Of a stretch of 37,706 bases of DNA, positions 1-8,840 are shown one piece after another. The translations under genes and the position numbers were made by a program. Position 1 is the stretch's first letter. Each line of letters opens with the position of its first letter. The stretch comes from CAYGZM01 sp964354365 (GTDB lineage: Bacteria; Planctomycetota; Phycisphaerae; Sedimentisphaerales; Anaerobacaceae): NCBI GenBank assembly GCA_964354365.1, contig CAYGZM010000021.1:1-37706 (forward strand). The letters run 5' to 3'. The notes beneath the pieces are model-generated. The model had not been told where the DNA came from. It did no database searches and worked only from the letters and a program-made list of their open reading frames with translations.

Positions 1-2
1 CG

Positions 3-1286
3 GTCTGTGGGCGGGTGTGCGATCATCCGTGCGAGCGGCGGTGTCGGCGGGGCGACATCGACCAGCCATTAGCGATACGGGCGATGAAGCGCTATATAGC
101 GGACAATATGCCCAACTTCACCGCTCCTATGGTTCGGCCCGGGAGCAAAAAAGCCGAAGTGGCGATAATCGGCAGCGGACCGGCGGGACTAAGCTGCGGG
201 TACTTCCTGGCGCTTATGGGAAGATCGTCGGTCATACTCGAGGCCGAGCCTATAGCCGGCGGGATGTTGACCCTGGGAATCCCGGAGTTTCGTCTGCCCA
301 AACAGGTGCTCAAAAAGGAAATAGATTTTATTCTGTTGCACGGCATCGAGCTTTGGACCAGTTCGAGGGTCGAGGACGCCCGTGAGCTGATGAGCCAGGG
401 TTTCAAGGCGGTCTTCGTCGCGACCGGCGCTCAGCGGGGTAAAGACATCAGGATTGAGGGTATTGAGCTAAGGGGTGTGGTCGATTCGATAGAGTTCCTC
501 CGCGACAGGGCGTTGGGCAAGGGGATGGATTGCGGGGACAAAGTGGTAGTCGTGCTCGGGGGCGGCAATGCGGCCATTGACGTTGCCCGCTCTGCGGTCC
601 GGCTTGACGCCAAGAAAGTCACGATCCTTTATAGAAGGAGCCGCGAGGAAATGCCTGCATACGAGGAGGAGATCGAAGGTGCAATAGGCGAGGGCGTTGA
701 GCTTGTGACGCTCGCGATACCGAAACGCATCGTCGGCTCAAAGGGAGCCGTAGCGGGAGTCGAATTCATCAGGGCCGAGCTTGGAAAGGCCGAGACCGAC
801 GGACGGCGAAGACCAATACCGGTTGAGGGCAGCGAGACTACTATCGACTGCGACATCGTGATACCGGCGATCGGGCAGATTCCATCGGTTGAGGCTGCAC
901 ATTTTATAAACGGGCCTGAGCTGACAAAGTGGGGCACGATTAAGGTGAACCCCGTCAGTATGGGCACAACGGCCAGCGGGATTTTTGCCGGGGGCGATTG
1001 CGTGAGCGGGCCGGCAAGCGTCATCGATGCTATTGCGGCGGGACAGAAGGCCGCTATGAGCATCGACAAGCTCTTGGGCGGGAGCGGAGAGCTTCCGCGG
1101 GACACGGGGTTTTCATTCACCAAGCCGGATGAAGAAGCGCTTGCCGCGGGGCCGCCGCGATTCGAGGAAGAGATTATTCCGCTCAATCAGCGCAGGCGGG
1201 GATTTGCGGAGGTGGTGCTTGGGATTGACCGAGAGCAGGCGCTGGCGGAGGCGGGCAGGTGCTTGCGATGCGATCTTGAGAAGTGA
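3..1286 (+). CDS. GltD-like FAD/NAD(P)-dependent oxidoreductase, 5' partial
   Basis: The reading frame is open at the left edge, so the gene starts outside the window; the first GTG in frame (15) lies inside a conserved VCGRVC segment and is not a start. The visible part resembles the small subunit of glutamate synthase and related electron-input flavoproteins. An N-terminal cysteine cluster (VCGRVCDHPCERRC) should bind an Fe-S centre. It is followed by an FAD Rossmann motif (GSGPAGLSCGYFLALMG), a second dinucleotide motif (VVLGGGNAAIDVA) with a downstream RRS typical of NADPH binding, and the closing FAD motif FAGGDCVSGPASVIDAIAAG. The C-terminus has a CLRC pair. It lies directly upstream of a formate dehydrogenase alpha subunit on the same strand, so it probably passes electrons between NAD(P)H and that enzyme. 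True glutamate synthase is less likely because no gltB is seen. The missing 5' part could hold a NuoF-like module. Confidence 0.85.
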   Translation, partial: VCGRVCDHPCERRCRRGDIDQPLAIRAMKRYIADNMPNFTAPMVRPGSKKAEVAIIGSGPAGLSCGYFLALMGRSSVILEAEPIAGGMLTLGIPEFRLPKQVLKKEIDFILLHGIELWTSSRVEDARELMSQGFKAVFVATGAQRGKDIRIEGIELRGVVDSIEFLRDRALGKGMDCGDKVVVVLGGGNAAIDVARSAVRLDAKKVTILYRRSREEMPAYEEEIEGAIGEGVELVTLAIPKRIVGSKGAVAGVEFIRAELGKAETDGRRRPIPVEGSETTIDCDIVIPAIGQIPSVEAAHFINGPELTKWGTIKVNPVSMGTTASGIFAGGDCVSGPASVIDAIAAGQKAAMSIDKLLGGSGELPRDTGFSFTKPDEEALAAGPPRFEEEIIPLNQRRRGFAEVVLGIDREQALAEAGRCLRCDLEK

Positions 1287-1373
1287 TTACGGATTCCTTA
1301 AAAACCGAAGCACGAAATTCGAAATCCGAGACAATATCAAATGTTCAAAATCCAAATTTTCAAAACAAGAATG

Positions 1374-1484
1374 TAAGGGGTCAGTTTCGGGTGGTTTTTG
1401 AACAAGACACGGGCTGGAAGCCCGTGTGACGCACGGCCAAGATGGCCGTGCCACAGGGCTCGCCACCCATAACTGACCCATAAC
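1374..1484. mobile_element. MITE-like inverted-repeat element with 9-bp flanking repeats
   Basis: The outer arms at 1378-1394 and 1463-1479 are inverted copies (15 of 17 bases match; core GGGTCAGTT / AACTGACCC). Between them lie two perfect hairpins. The sequence ACAAGAATG occurs directly on both sides (1365-1373 and 1485-1493), as expected for a target-site duplication. No ORF is carried. It sits in the 274-bp gap between the flavoprotein and fdhF; the rest of that gap is AT-rich, with no promoter I would defend. Confidence 0.5.
1407..1451. repeat. Tandem REP/BIME-like palindromes
   Basis: Two hairpins stand in tandem. ACACGGGCT and AGCCCGTGT (1407-1427) flank a GGA loop; GCACGGCCA and TGGCCGTGC (1431-1451) flank an AGA loop. 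The first resembles the palindrome at 8749-8763, which has the same GGA loop. Confidence 0.65.
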
Positions 1485-1560
1485 ACAAGAATGCGAATTC
1501 CTATTGACTATTGCAGTAAAGCTCTTAACCAACAGTAGGTAGCGTTGTAGTCCTAAGAAT

Positions 1561-4269
1561 ATGTCCGATATGACAGTAACAATTAACGGGATAGAGCTTC
1601 ATGGGCGGGCCGGTCAGACGATTCTGGAGCTGGCCCTTGAGAATGGCGTCGATATTCCAAATCTCTGTCATGACCCGCGGCTGGCGCCTGTGGGTTCGTG
1701 CAGGCTGTGCCTTGTGGAGGTTGAGGGCCAGAGGGGGCCTGTAACCGCCTGCACTTTCAAGATAAGTCCCGATATGGTCGTGCGGACGGAGACGGACGAG
1801 ATTCGCGAGCTTAGAAAGACGATCCTGGAGCTTCTTTTCTACGAGCATCGCGGGGCATGCACCACCTGCAACGAAAACGGCAATTGCTCGCTTCAAAAGT
1901 ACGCTTACGAGTATCAGCTTGACGAATCGATCTTCACCGCGCCGCCGAAAGCTGAGCCGGCGGACAACTATACGACCGGCAATGAAGCAATCGAGTATAA
2001 CCCGGACAAGTGTATTCGGTGCGGCAGGTGCATAAGGATTTGCGAAGAGGTCCAGATGGATAGCGCGCTGACGTTCAAAGAGAGGGCCTCTGCCGTCGAA
2101 GTGACGACCGCATTCGATATGCCCTTGAACGAATCGACCTGCGAGCTTTGCGGGCAGTGCATCTCCACGTGCCCGACGGGCGCGCTTTACGAGCGCCGGG
2201 CCAAAGGCAAAGGCCAGTGCAAGGACCTTGTCCGCACAAGGACGACCTGCCCGTATTGCGGCGTCGGCTGCCAGATTGATCTGAACGTCAATAAGAACCA
2301 GATCGTCCGTGTCACCAGCGAGGTCGGGTGTATTCCGAATGACGGGAACCTTTGCGTGAAGGGCAGGTTCGCAATGGACTTCGTCGGCAGCGATAAGAGG
2401 CTGACATCGCCTCTTATCAAGCGTAACGGCAGATTCGAGCCGGCGACGTGGGACGAGGCCATTGAGATAGTTGCGAGCAGGCTTGGAGAAATCAAGGCGG
2501 CTTATGGAGCGGACAGTATCGGGGGGCTTTCCTCGGCCAAGTGCACCAACGAAGACAACTACGTGTTTCAGAAGCTCATCCGTGCGGTCGTAGGGACCAA
2601 CAACGTCGATCACTGCGCGCGGCTCTGCCACGCATCTACGGTGGCGGGGCTTGCAAAGGCGTTCGGCAGCGGGGCGATGACCAATTCGATTGACGAGCTA
2701 AAGAACGCCGGCTGTATCTTCGTAATCGGCTCAAACACCACCGAAGCGCATCCGGTGATCGGCTTAGTCATAAAAGAGGCGGTCGTCAAGAATGGCGCCG
2801 AGTTAGTGGTGGCCGACCCGCGTGCAATCGACCTGGTGCGGTTCGCAAAGGTGCACATTGCCCAGAAACCGGGGACGGACGTTGCGCTGGTCAATGCAAT
2901 GATGAACGTGATAATCGCCGAAGACCTGCTCGATGAGGAGTTCATCAAGGAGCGCACCGAGGACTTCGATGTGCTGGCCGAGGCGGTCAGGGACTTTTCG
3001 CCCGAAAAGGCGGAGGCGATCACGACGGTCCCCGCCGAGAAGATCCGCCAGGCCGCCAGGATGTTCGCCAATGCCTCATCCGCGAGCATTGTCTATAGCA
3101 TGGGGATCACTCAGCACACGACCGGCACGGACAACGTGCTGAGCCTTGCGAACCTGGCGATGCTCACCGGCAACCTCGGCAAGGAATCGGCGGGGGTGAA
3201 TCCCCTTCGCGGCCAGAACAATGTCCAGGGCGCATGCGACGTCGGCGCCCTGCCCAACGTCTATCCCGGCTATCAACCGGTGGACGACGCGGCAATCAGG
3301 GCCAAGTTCGAGAAGGCCTGGGGAAGAGAGCTTCCGACGAATAAGGGCCTGACCGTTGTTGAAATGCTGCACGCCGCCCAGGCCGGGCGGATAAAAGCCC
3401 TCTACATAATGGGCGAAAACCCGGCCCTGTCGGACCCGAATCTCAACAGGACGCGAAGGGCGCTGGACGCAGTGGATTTCCTCATCGTGCAGGACATCTT
3501 CCTCTCCGAGACGGCGCAATATGCGGACGTTGTCCTGCCCTCGGTTTGCTTTGCGGAAAAGGACGGGACATTCACCAACACCGAGCGTCGGGTGCAGCGT
3601 GTTCGCAAGGCGGTCGATCCGCCACACGATGCCCGCGACGACTGGCGGATTGTCTGCGAGGTTGCGGCGAAAATGGGTTATCCGATGAGGTATAAGTGCG
3701 CCGGTGAGATTATGGACGAGATTGCCTTGCTGACGCCGATTTATGGTGGGATATCGTTCGAGAGGATTGACTCGGTCGGCCTGCAGTGGCCCTGCCCGGA
3801 TGAGAGCCATCCCGGCACGAAGTATCTCCACAAGAGGAAATTCACGCGGGGCAAAGGCAAATTTCACGCGGTCGAGTTCAAAGACCCGGCCGAGCTTCCG
3901 AGCAGGGAGTACCCGTTCGTGCTCTCCACCGGCAGGCTGCTGTACCAGTTCCATACCGGCACGATGACCAGAAAATCAAGTGCGATAAACCAGGTCTCGC
4001 CGACGGGCTTCGTGGAGATACATCCCGACGACGCCAAGAGACTCGGTATCAGCGACGGCCTTATGGTCGAGGTGGTTACGACTCGCGGCAAAGTCACTAC
4101 GCCGGCGAAGGTGACGCCTGATATCGGCAAGGGCTGGCTGTTTATGCCGTTCCACTTTGAGGAAGGCCCGGCCAATATGCTCACAATCGACGAGCTGGAC
4201 CCGCTGGCGAAGATACCGGAATACAAGGTCTGCGCCGCGGCGATTCGCAAGCCACCGGCCAAGAGCTGA
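1561..4269 (+). CDS. fdhF: Formate dehydrogenase alpha subunit, NuoG-type N-terminus, cysteine form
   Basis: A 902-residue molybdenum or tungsten bis-MGD enzyme that oxidises formate, or reduces CO2, in the cytoplasm. Domains in order: 2Fe-2S ferredoxin (Cys36, 47, 50, 64); the NuoG-type His-Cys cluster (His96, Cys100, 103, 109); two 4Fe-4S clusters (Cys151/154/157/161 and 194/197/200/204); the 4Fe-4S site of the catalytic part (CPYCGVGC at 230-237 plus Cys265); the molybdopterin oxidoreductase domain; and a C-terminal molydopterin-binding barrel. The active-site residue is Cys356 in DHCARLCH, so no selenocysteine is needed. This layout is typical of soluble NAD(P)-linked or electron-bifurcating formate dehydrogenases. 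Its partner is probably the flavoprotein encoded upstream. No good ribosome site precedes the ATG. FdhD-type accessory genes are not in the window. Confidence 0.93.
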   Translation: MSDMTVTINGIELHGRAGQTILELALENGVDIPNLCHDPRLAPVGSCRLCLVEVEGQRGPVTACTFKISPDMVVRTETDEIRELRKTILELLFYEHRGACTTCNENGNCSLQKYAYEYQLDESIFTAPPKAEPADNYTTGNEAIEYNPDKCIRCGRCIRICEEVQMDSALTFKERASAVEVTTAFDMPLNESTCELCGQCISTCPTGALYERRAKGKGQCKDLVRTRTTCPYCGVGCQIDLNVNKNQIVRVTSEVGCIPNDGNLCVKGRFAMDFVGSDKRLTSPLIKRNGRFEPATWDEAIEIVASRLGEIKAAYGADSIGGLSSAKCTNEDNYVFQKLIRAVVGTNNVDHCARLCHASTVAGLAKAFGSGAMTNSIDELKNAGCIFVIGSNTTEAHPVIGLVIKEAVVKNGAELVVADPRAIDLVRFAKVHIAQKPGTDVALVNAMMNVIIAEDLLDEEFIKERTEDFDVLAEAVRDFSPEKAEAITTVPAEKIRQAARMFANASSASIVYSMGITQHTTGTDNVLSLANLAMLTGNLGKESAGVNPLRGQNNVQGACDVGALPNVYPGYQPVDDAAIRAKFEKAWGRELPTNKGLTVVEMLHAAQAGRIKALYIMGENPALSDPNLNRTRRALDAVDFLIVQDIFLSETAQYADVVLPSVCFAEKDGTFTNTERRVQRVRKAVDPPHDARDDWRIVCEVAAKMGYPMRYKCAGEIMDEIALLTPIYGGISFERIDSVGLQWPCPDESHPGTKYLHKRKFTRGKGKFHAVEFKDPAELPSREYPFVLSTGRLLYQFHTGTMTRKSSAINQVSPTGFVEIHPDDAKRLGISDGLMVEVVTTRGKVTTPAKVTPDIGKGWLFMPFHFEEGPANMLTIDELDPLAKIPEYKVCAAAIRKPPAKS

Positions 4270-4341
4270 GCAGCTCAGGCGCGATCTTCCATACGGTTTC
4301 ATATCCTGGCGAGTATTATGTAAGCTGAGGCGGATTCAATT

Positions 4342-5097
4342 ATGGATACGTCGGACAATGCCCACACACGTTCGACCCGATCTGGTGCAGGTCGGTTTGC
4401 GACTACGCACTGGAGCGTGGTACGCGCCGCAGGACGACCCGACTCCGTGCACTACCGCCAGGCATTGGAGACGCTTTGCAGGACGTATTGGTTCCCTCTT
4501 TATGCGTACCTGCGGCGGCAGGGCTATGGCAGGGAGTCGGCTGAGGAGCATACCCAGGCCTTTTTCGCCCGGCTGCTGGAAAAGCACAGCGTGCGCTTAG
4601 CCGACCCGAAACGCGGCAAATTCCGCTCATTCCTGTTGATGTCGCTAAAGAACTTCCTGGCCGACGAGCGCGACCGTGAACGGGCCAAGAAGCGAGGCGG
4701 AGGCCGGAAAATTCTCTCTCTCGATTTTGAAAATGCCGAAGGGCGGTACTCACTTGAGCCGGCGGATCGACTAAGCCCGCAGAAGGTGTTTGAGCGGTCG
4801 TGGGCGCTGACGGTGCTGGAGCGGACGATGGCCCGCCTGCAGGCCGAGGCTGACACTGAGAAGAAGAGAAAGATATTCGACGATCTGAAGGTCTATCTGA
4901 CCGCCAAGGAAGGCTCCTTGCCTTACTGCGATGCGGCCGAGGGCTTAGGTATGAGCGAAGGGGCAATCAGGGTGGCCGTGCACCGCCTGCGGAGGCGCTA
5001 CCGCGAGCTTCTGCGGGACGAGATCGCCCAGACGGTTTCAACCGAAGAGGAAATTGACCAGGAAATCCGCGACCTCTTTTCGGCCCTGGCCCATTGA
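4342..5097 (+). CDS. ECF-type RNA polymerase sigma factor, planctomycete kinase-associated type
   Basis: A 251-residue sigma-70-family protein expected to direct RNA polymerase to a specific promoter set. The N-terminus carries TTHWSVV, a signature of planctomycete ECF factors. Region 2 follows (about residues 45-110, with CRTYWFPLYAYLRRQG and the DPKRGKFRSFLLMSL stretch), then a basic linker and region 4 with a helix-turn-helix near the C-terminus (GLGMSEGAIRVAVHRLRRRY). A GAGGCGG sequence about 10 bases before the ATG can act as ribosome site. The next gene, about 110 bp downstream on the same strand, is a Ser/Thr kinase. Such pairings are a known planctomycete arrangement in which the kinase is thought to control the sigma factor; no anti-sigma gene is seen here. 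The target promoters cannot be read from the sequence. Confidence 0.9.
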   Translation: MDTSDNAHTRSTRSGAGRFATTHWSVVRAAGRPDSVHYRQALETLCRTYWFPLYAYLRRQGYGRESAEEHTQAFFARLLEKHSVRLADPKRGKFRSFLLMSLKNFLADERDRERAKKRGGGRKILSLDFENAEGRYSLEPADRLSPQKVFERSWALTVLERTMARLQAEADTEKKRKIFDDLKVYLTAKEGSLPYCDAAEGLGMSEGAIRVAVHRLRRRYRELLRDEIAQTVSTEEEIDQEIRDLFSALAH

Positions 5098-5207
5098 GGC
5101 CGGTTGTCCAATATCTCTGGTGAAGACAGCCGAGAGTGTGTAACTTTCTCGCCGGTTTGCCTTAGTAATGGGTGCAAACAGGTAATATCGAGAAAGCAGG
5201 TGTGATT

Positions 5208-6620
5208 ATGGCTGACGAAAGACAATGCAATGAATGTGGCGGCAAGTTGCCGGCCGATGCGCCGCAAGGTCTTTGCCCGCAGTGCCTTATGAAGCTCGGG
5301 CTGCCCAGTGATGCCGGGGCCGAGAGGCGGCACGCCTCGCAAGAGCAAAGAGCCGTCCCCGCCGGCTCGCCGGGCGGTTTTGTGCCGCCGGAGCCGGGCC
5401 AGCTCACCGAAAAGTTTCCCCAGCTTGAAATCCTGGAATTATTGGGCCAGGGCGGGATGGGGGCGGTGTATAAGGCCCGCCAGAGGCAGCTCGACCGGCT
5501 GGTGGCCCTGAAGATCCTGCCGCCGGAGGTCGGCCAGGCCGAGGCCTTTGCCGAGCGATTCTCGCGCGAAGCACGCTCCTTGGCCAGGCTCAATCATCCC
5601 GGAATTGTATCGGTGTTCGACTTTGGGCGAACGGAGGATGGGCTGTACTATTTCGTTATGGAATTTGTCGATGGCACCGACCTGCGGCGTGTAATCCAGG
5701 CGGGGCAGCTCAGCCCCGCCGAAGCACTGGCCATTGTCCCGCAGGTCTGCGAGGCCCTGCAATATGCCCACGAGGAGGGAATCGTGCACCGGGACATCAA
5801 GCCGGAGAACATCCTGCTCGACAAGAAAGGGCGGGTCAAAATCGCCGATTTCGGTTTGGCTAAGCTGCTGAACAGGCCGCAAAGCTCCTGCACGCTGACT
5901 CAGGCCGGGCAGCGAATGGGCACGCCGCACTATATGGCGCCGGAACAGATAGAAGGCGCCCACAAGGTCGATCATCGTGCAGACATTTACTCGTTAGGCG
6001 TGGTCTTCTACGAGATGCTCACAGGCGAGCTGCCCATCGGGCGATTCGCGCCGCCCTCGCAGAAGGTGCAGGTAGATGTCCGCCTTGATGAAATTGTCCT
6101 GCACACGCTCGAAAAAGAGCCCGAGCGCCGCTACCAGCACGCCAGCGAAGTCAAGACCGACGTCGAAACGATTTTTTCCGCCGGACACCCGGTTGTCGCC
6201 GCAAACGTGGCCGCGGAATATAACCCGATGGATAAGCACGTCACCATCGTCGCGGCGCTCAACGTGGGACTGGGCATCCTCGGGCTGATGTTTGCAGGGA
6301 TTGTTTTCACCGCCGTTGTCGCAGGCGGTCAGATTTCGCAAGATCTCGTAGCAATGCGAGTTACATCAATTGTAGGTCCTGTCGTATCCGTTTTGATTGC
6401 CGGCACGTGCATCCCAGGCATCATAGGCGGCATCGGGCTCTTCGCACGCAGGCCCTGGGCAAGAATTCTCGTGATAATACTGGGCGTCCTCGACTTGCTG
6501 GAGGTCCCATTCGGCACTATCCTCGGAATTTACACCATTTGGGTCCTGGTCAAAAAGGAGACGGTCGCCTTGTTTGAACATGCCCAACATTCAAGACAGA
6601 ACCAGAGGGGCTTCCCCTGA
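5208..6620 (+). CDS. Membrane-attached Ser/Thr protein kinase with N-terminal zinc ribbon
   Basis: A 470-residue eukaryote-like kinase. I choose the ATG at 5208 over the upstream GTG at 5172 because AGCAGGTG precedes it at good spacing and the protein then starts directly with the zinc ribbon. The ribbon is CNECGGKLP with a second CPQC pair (about residues 6-28). The kinase domain covers about residues 75-335: glycine loop GQGGMGAVYKA, the lysine in VALKIL, catalytic loop HRDIKPEN, DFG in IADFGLAKL, and MAPEQ. The C-terminal 120 residues hold three to four hydrophobic segments, so the kinase is anchored in the membrane with its catalytic part in the cytoplasm. No extracellular sensor is visible; the input may be sensed by the membrane tail. 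The neighbouring ECF sigma factor is the likely output. Confidence 0.92.
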   Translation: MADERQCNECGGKLPADAPQGLCPQCLMKLGLPSDAGAERRHASQEQRAVPAGSPGGFVPPEPGQLTEKFPQLEILELLGQGGMGAVYKARQRQLDRLVALKILPPEVGQAEAFAERFSREARSLARLNHPGIVSVFDFGRTEDGLYYFVMEFVDGTDLRRVIQAGQLSPAEALAIVPQVCEALQYAHEEGIVHRDIKPENILLDKKGRVKIADFGLAKLLNRPQSSCTLTQAGQRMGTPHYMAPEQIEGAHKVDHRADIYSLGVVFYEMLTGELPIGRFAPPSQKVQVDVRLDEIVLHTLEKEPERRYQHASEVKTDVETIFSAGHPVVAANVAAEYNPMDKHVTIVAALNVGLGILGLMFAGIVFTAVVAGGQISQDLVAMRVTSIVGPVVSVLIAGTCIPGIIGGIGLFARRPWARILVIILGVLDLLEVPFGTILGIYTIWVLVKKETVALFEHAQHSRQNQRGFP

Positions 6621-6661
6621 CCGCCAACAGCCGTACAGAAGACTGCCGCTATACCCCGGAG

Positions 6662-6859
6662 GTGTACGGCAAGGCGGGGCGATCAGCCGCATTAGACATC
6701 CTTTTTGCGCCGTGGATGGTATTGACAATAGCGGCGGATATTGCGGCAATGGTGTTTGCGATATTGACGCTTCTGTACAGCGGCCCGGCGGGCGCGCCGG
6801 GCGCACCTGCACCGGGCCTTACGGTTGAGCGGTTGTTGGTCCCGGCAATCGTTCGTTGA
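6662..6859 (+). CDS. Small hypothetical membrane protein
   Basis: A 65-residue ORF with one or two hydrophobic segments (APWMVLTIAADIAAMVFAIL) and a Gly/Ala/Pro-rich stretch. It starts about 40 bp after the kinase. GGAGG directly abuts the GTG, which is too close for a normal ribosome site. The frame is open further upstream, back into the end of the kinase gene, so the true start may be a rarer codon, or this may be a frameshifted remnant of a longer kinase tail. No family recognised. Confidence 0.35.
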   Translation: MYGKAGRSAALDILFAPWMVLTIAADIAAMVFAILTLLYSGPAGAPGAPAPGLTVERLLVPAIVR

Positions 6860-6882
6860 CACTTTGCTCAAGATAGTGTGCA

Positions 6883-8697
6883 ATGATGCATAAGAAGAAG
6901 CTCATGAGAAATTTTCTGAGAACTTGGATAACCGTACTGGTCTTGTTGCTTGGCCTGCCCCCGCGTCTTCCGACGCGAGCCGGGGCGGCGGGTCGGCCGG
7001 CCCCTCGTGCCCCTGGCGGGGGTGATGTCGTCGCCTTAGAGGCCGATTTGATTGTCTATAACGGCAAGATTGTCACCGTTGACCCGGGCTTCTCTATTCG
7101 GCAGGCGATGGCCGTCAAGGGCAACCGCATTGCGGCGGTCGGCAGCGATGAGGACATCCTGCGGCTGAAAACCAATAGAACCGAAACACTCGACCTCAAT
7201 GGCAAAATGGTCCTGCCGGGCCTGATCGACTCTCACGTGCATCCCTGCGAGGCATGTATGACGGAGTTTGATCACCCAATCCCACAAATGGATTCCATTG
7301 AGGATGTCCTGGACTACATCCGGACACGAGCCGACGTATCGGAGAATGGCGACTGGATAGTCGTACAGCAGGTTTTTATCACCCGGCTCCGCGAACAGCG
7401 GTATCCAACCCGGCAGGAGCTTGACCGGGCTGCCCCGGCAAACCCTGCCGTTTTTCGCACCGGGCCCGATGCCTCGCTCAACACCCTGGCTTTGCAGCTC
7501 AGCAATATCGACAAAGATTTCCACGTAACCGACGGCGGTCCGGGCTATATCGAAAAGGATCCGCAGACCGGCGAACCCACGGGAATCATCCGCGGCTGTA
7601 CCCGCTACATAAAGAGTCGCCCATCCGGCAAAAAGCCGACCGAAGACGACCGTTATCAGCGTCTGATGAAACTGTTCAAAGACTACAATTCCGTCGGCAT
7701 TACAGGCATCTGCGACGGCGATGCAGGCGAGTCAAATCTCAGCCTCTATCAGAAAATGCTTGCAGACCGGCAGATGACTGTCCGTGTATCGGCCCAGTAT
7801 CACATCGACACAATCGGGACCACAGATGAAATACAAAGGCGGATTCGCAAGGTCGCCGAGAACCCGCTTTGCAAAGGCGGCCCAATGCTGCGGGTGATAG
7901 GCATCAAGGCATACTTAGATGGGGGCATGTTGACCGGCAGCGCATATATGAGAGAGCCGTGGGGCGTCAGCAAAGTCTATGCGATCGACGATCCGAACTA
8001 CCGGGGCATCCTGTTTATTCCCAAAGAGAAGCTCCTGCCGATAGTGAGGACGGTTACAGAATGTGGCCTTCAGTTCACCGCCCATTCAGTCGGGGATGGA
8101 GCAGTGGAAACGCTGCTTGAAGTGTACGACGAGGTGAATCAGACGACGCCGATTCGCAATACCAGGCCGTGCATTACTCACTCCAACTTCATGAGTCCGC
8201 AAGCCGTGGATAAAGCAGCCAGGCTCGGAGTGACTCTGCTTGTCCAGCCGGCATGGCTGTATCTGGACACAAAAACCCTGACACAACACTTTGGCTATGA
8301 GCGCCTGCGCTGCTTCCAGCCATTGCGGAGTATTCTTCAGGCCGGGGGCATTGCTGCGGGAGGATCCGATCACATGCAGAAGATCGGCTCGCTACGTTCC
8401 ATAAACCCCTACAATCCCTTCCTGGGTATGTGGACTGCCATCACGCGGCGGGCAAAATGGTATGACGGTCAATTGCATCCCGAAGAGGCGCTCACGCGCG
8501 AACAGGCCATTCGCTTCTACACGGTCAACTGTGCGAAGGCCCTTTTCCAGGACGAGCATGTCGGTTCGCTTGAGGAAGGGAAACTGGCGGATTTTATCGT
8601 TGTGAACACGGACCTGCTTACGTGCCCGGTGGACGCCATCAGGGATGCCCAGGTCCTCAGAACCTATCTTGACGGGCGACTTGTGTTTGAACAGTAA
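6883..8697 (+). CDS. Exported amidohydrolase, YtcJ-like (amidohydrolase family 3)
   Basis: A 604-residue metal-dependent hydrolase of the urease-like superfamily. A basic start and hydrophobic segment (residues 1-36, ending near RAGAAG) form a signal peptide, so it should act outside the cytoplasm. The mature part opens with DLIVYNGKIVTVD and has the metal motif LIDSHVHP, a central carboxylated-lysine candidate in IGIKAYLDGG, the metal-ligand His in FTAHSVGDGAVE, and the terminal catalytic Asp region GGSDHMQ. It ends with the usual small beta-sandwich (EGKLADFIVVNTDLL). The substrate is unknown; relatives cleave amides or ring compounds. The ATG at 6904 is an alternative start giving a cleaner signal peptide; a TTGACA lies at 6856-6861, which would place transcription close to 6890 and favour 6904. 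Confidence 0.88.
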   Translation: MMHKKKLMRNFLRTWITVLVLLLGLPPRLPTRAGAAGRPAPRAPGGGDVVALEADLIVYNGKIVTVDPGFSIRQAMAVKGNRIAAVGSDEDILRLKTNRTETLDLNGKMVLPGLIDSHVHPCEACMTEFDHPIPQMDSIEDVLDYIRTRADVSENGDWIVVQQVFITRLREQRYPTRQELDRAAPANPAVFRTGPDASLNTLALQLSNIDKDFHVTDGGPGYIEKDPQTGEPTGIIRGCTRYIKSRPSGKKPTEDDRYQRLMKLFKDYNSVGITGICDGDAGESNLSLYQKMLADRQMTVRVSAQYHIDTIGTTDEIQRRIRKVAENPLCKGGPMLRVIGIKAYLDGGMLTGSAYMREPWGVSKVYAIDDPNYRGILFIPKEKLLPIVRTVTECGLQFTAHSVGDGAVETLLEVYDEVNQTTPIRNTRPCITHSNFMSPQAVDKAARLGVTLLVQPAWLYLDTKTLTQHFGYERLRCFQPLRSILQAGGIAAGGSDHMQKIGSLRSINPYNPFLGMWTAITRRAKWYDGQLHPEEALTREQAIRFYTVNCAKALFQDEHVGSLEEGKLADFIVVNTDLLTCPVDAIRDAQVLRTYLDGRLVFEQ

Positions 8698-8748
8698 CCG
8701 ACACGCGCCTTGCCAACGACGCTTCGCTTGCCGGCGGAGCGGCAGCCA

Positions 8749-8763
8749 CGGGCGGGACGCCCG
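8749..8763. repeat. REP-like palindrome
   Basis: CGGGCG and CGCCCG flank a GGA loop, inside a CCACGG...CGCCAC context very similar to the repeat at 1407-1427. It lies between the convergent amidohydrolase and beta-galactosidase genes and may also help end transcription. Confidence 0.5.
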
Positions 8764-8840
8764 CGCCACACATACCTTCAGCGCAAAGCCCGGCTTGAAT
8801 CAGGCAAGCCGTCCCTGCCCAAATCAAAACTGAGCGTTGC

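Noticed and set aside
1525..2631. Long minus-strand ORF opposite fdhF
   Set aside because: Mirror of conserved coding sequence with no domain and no ribosome site.
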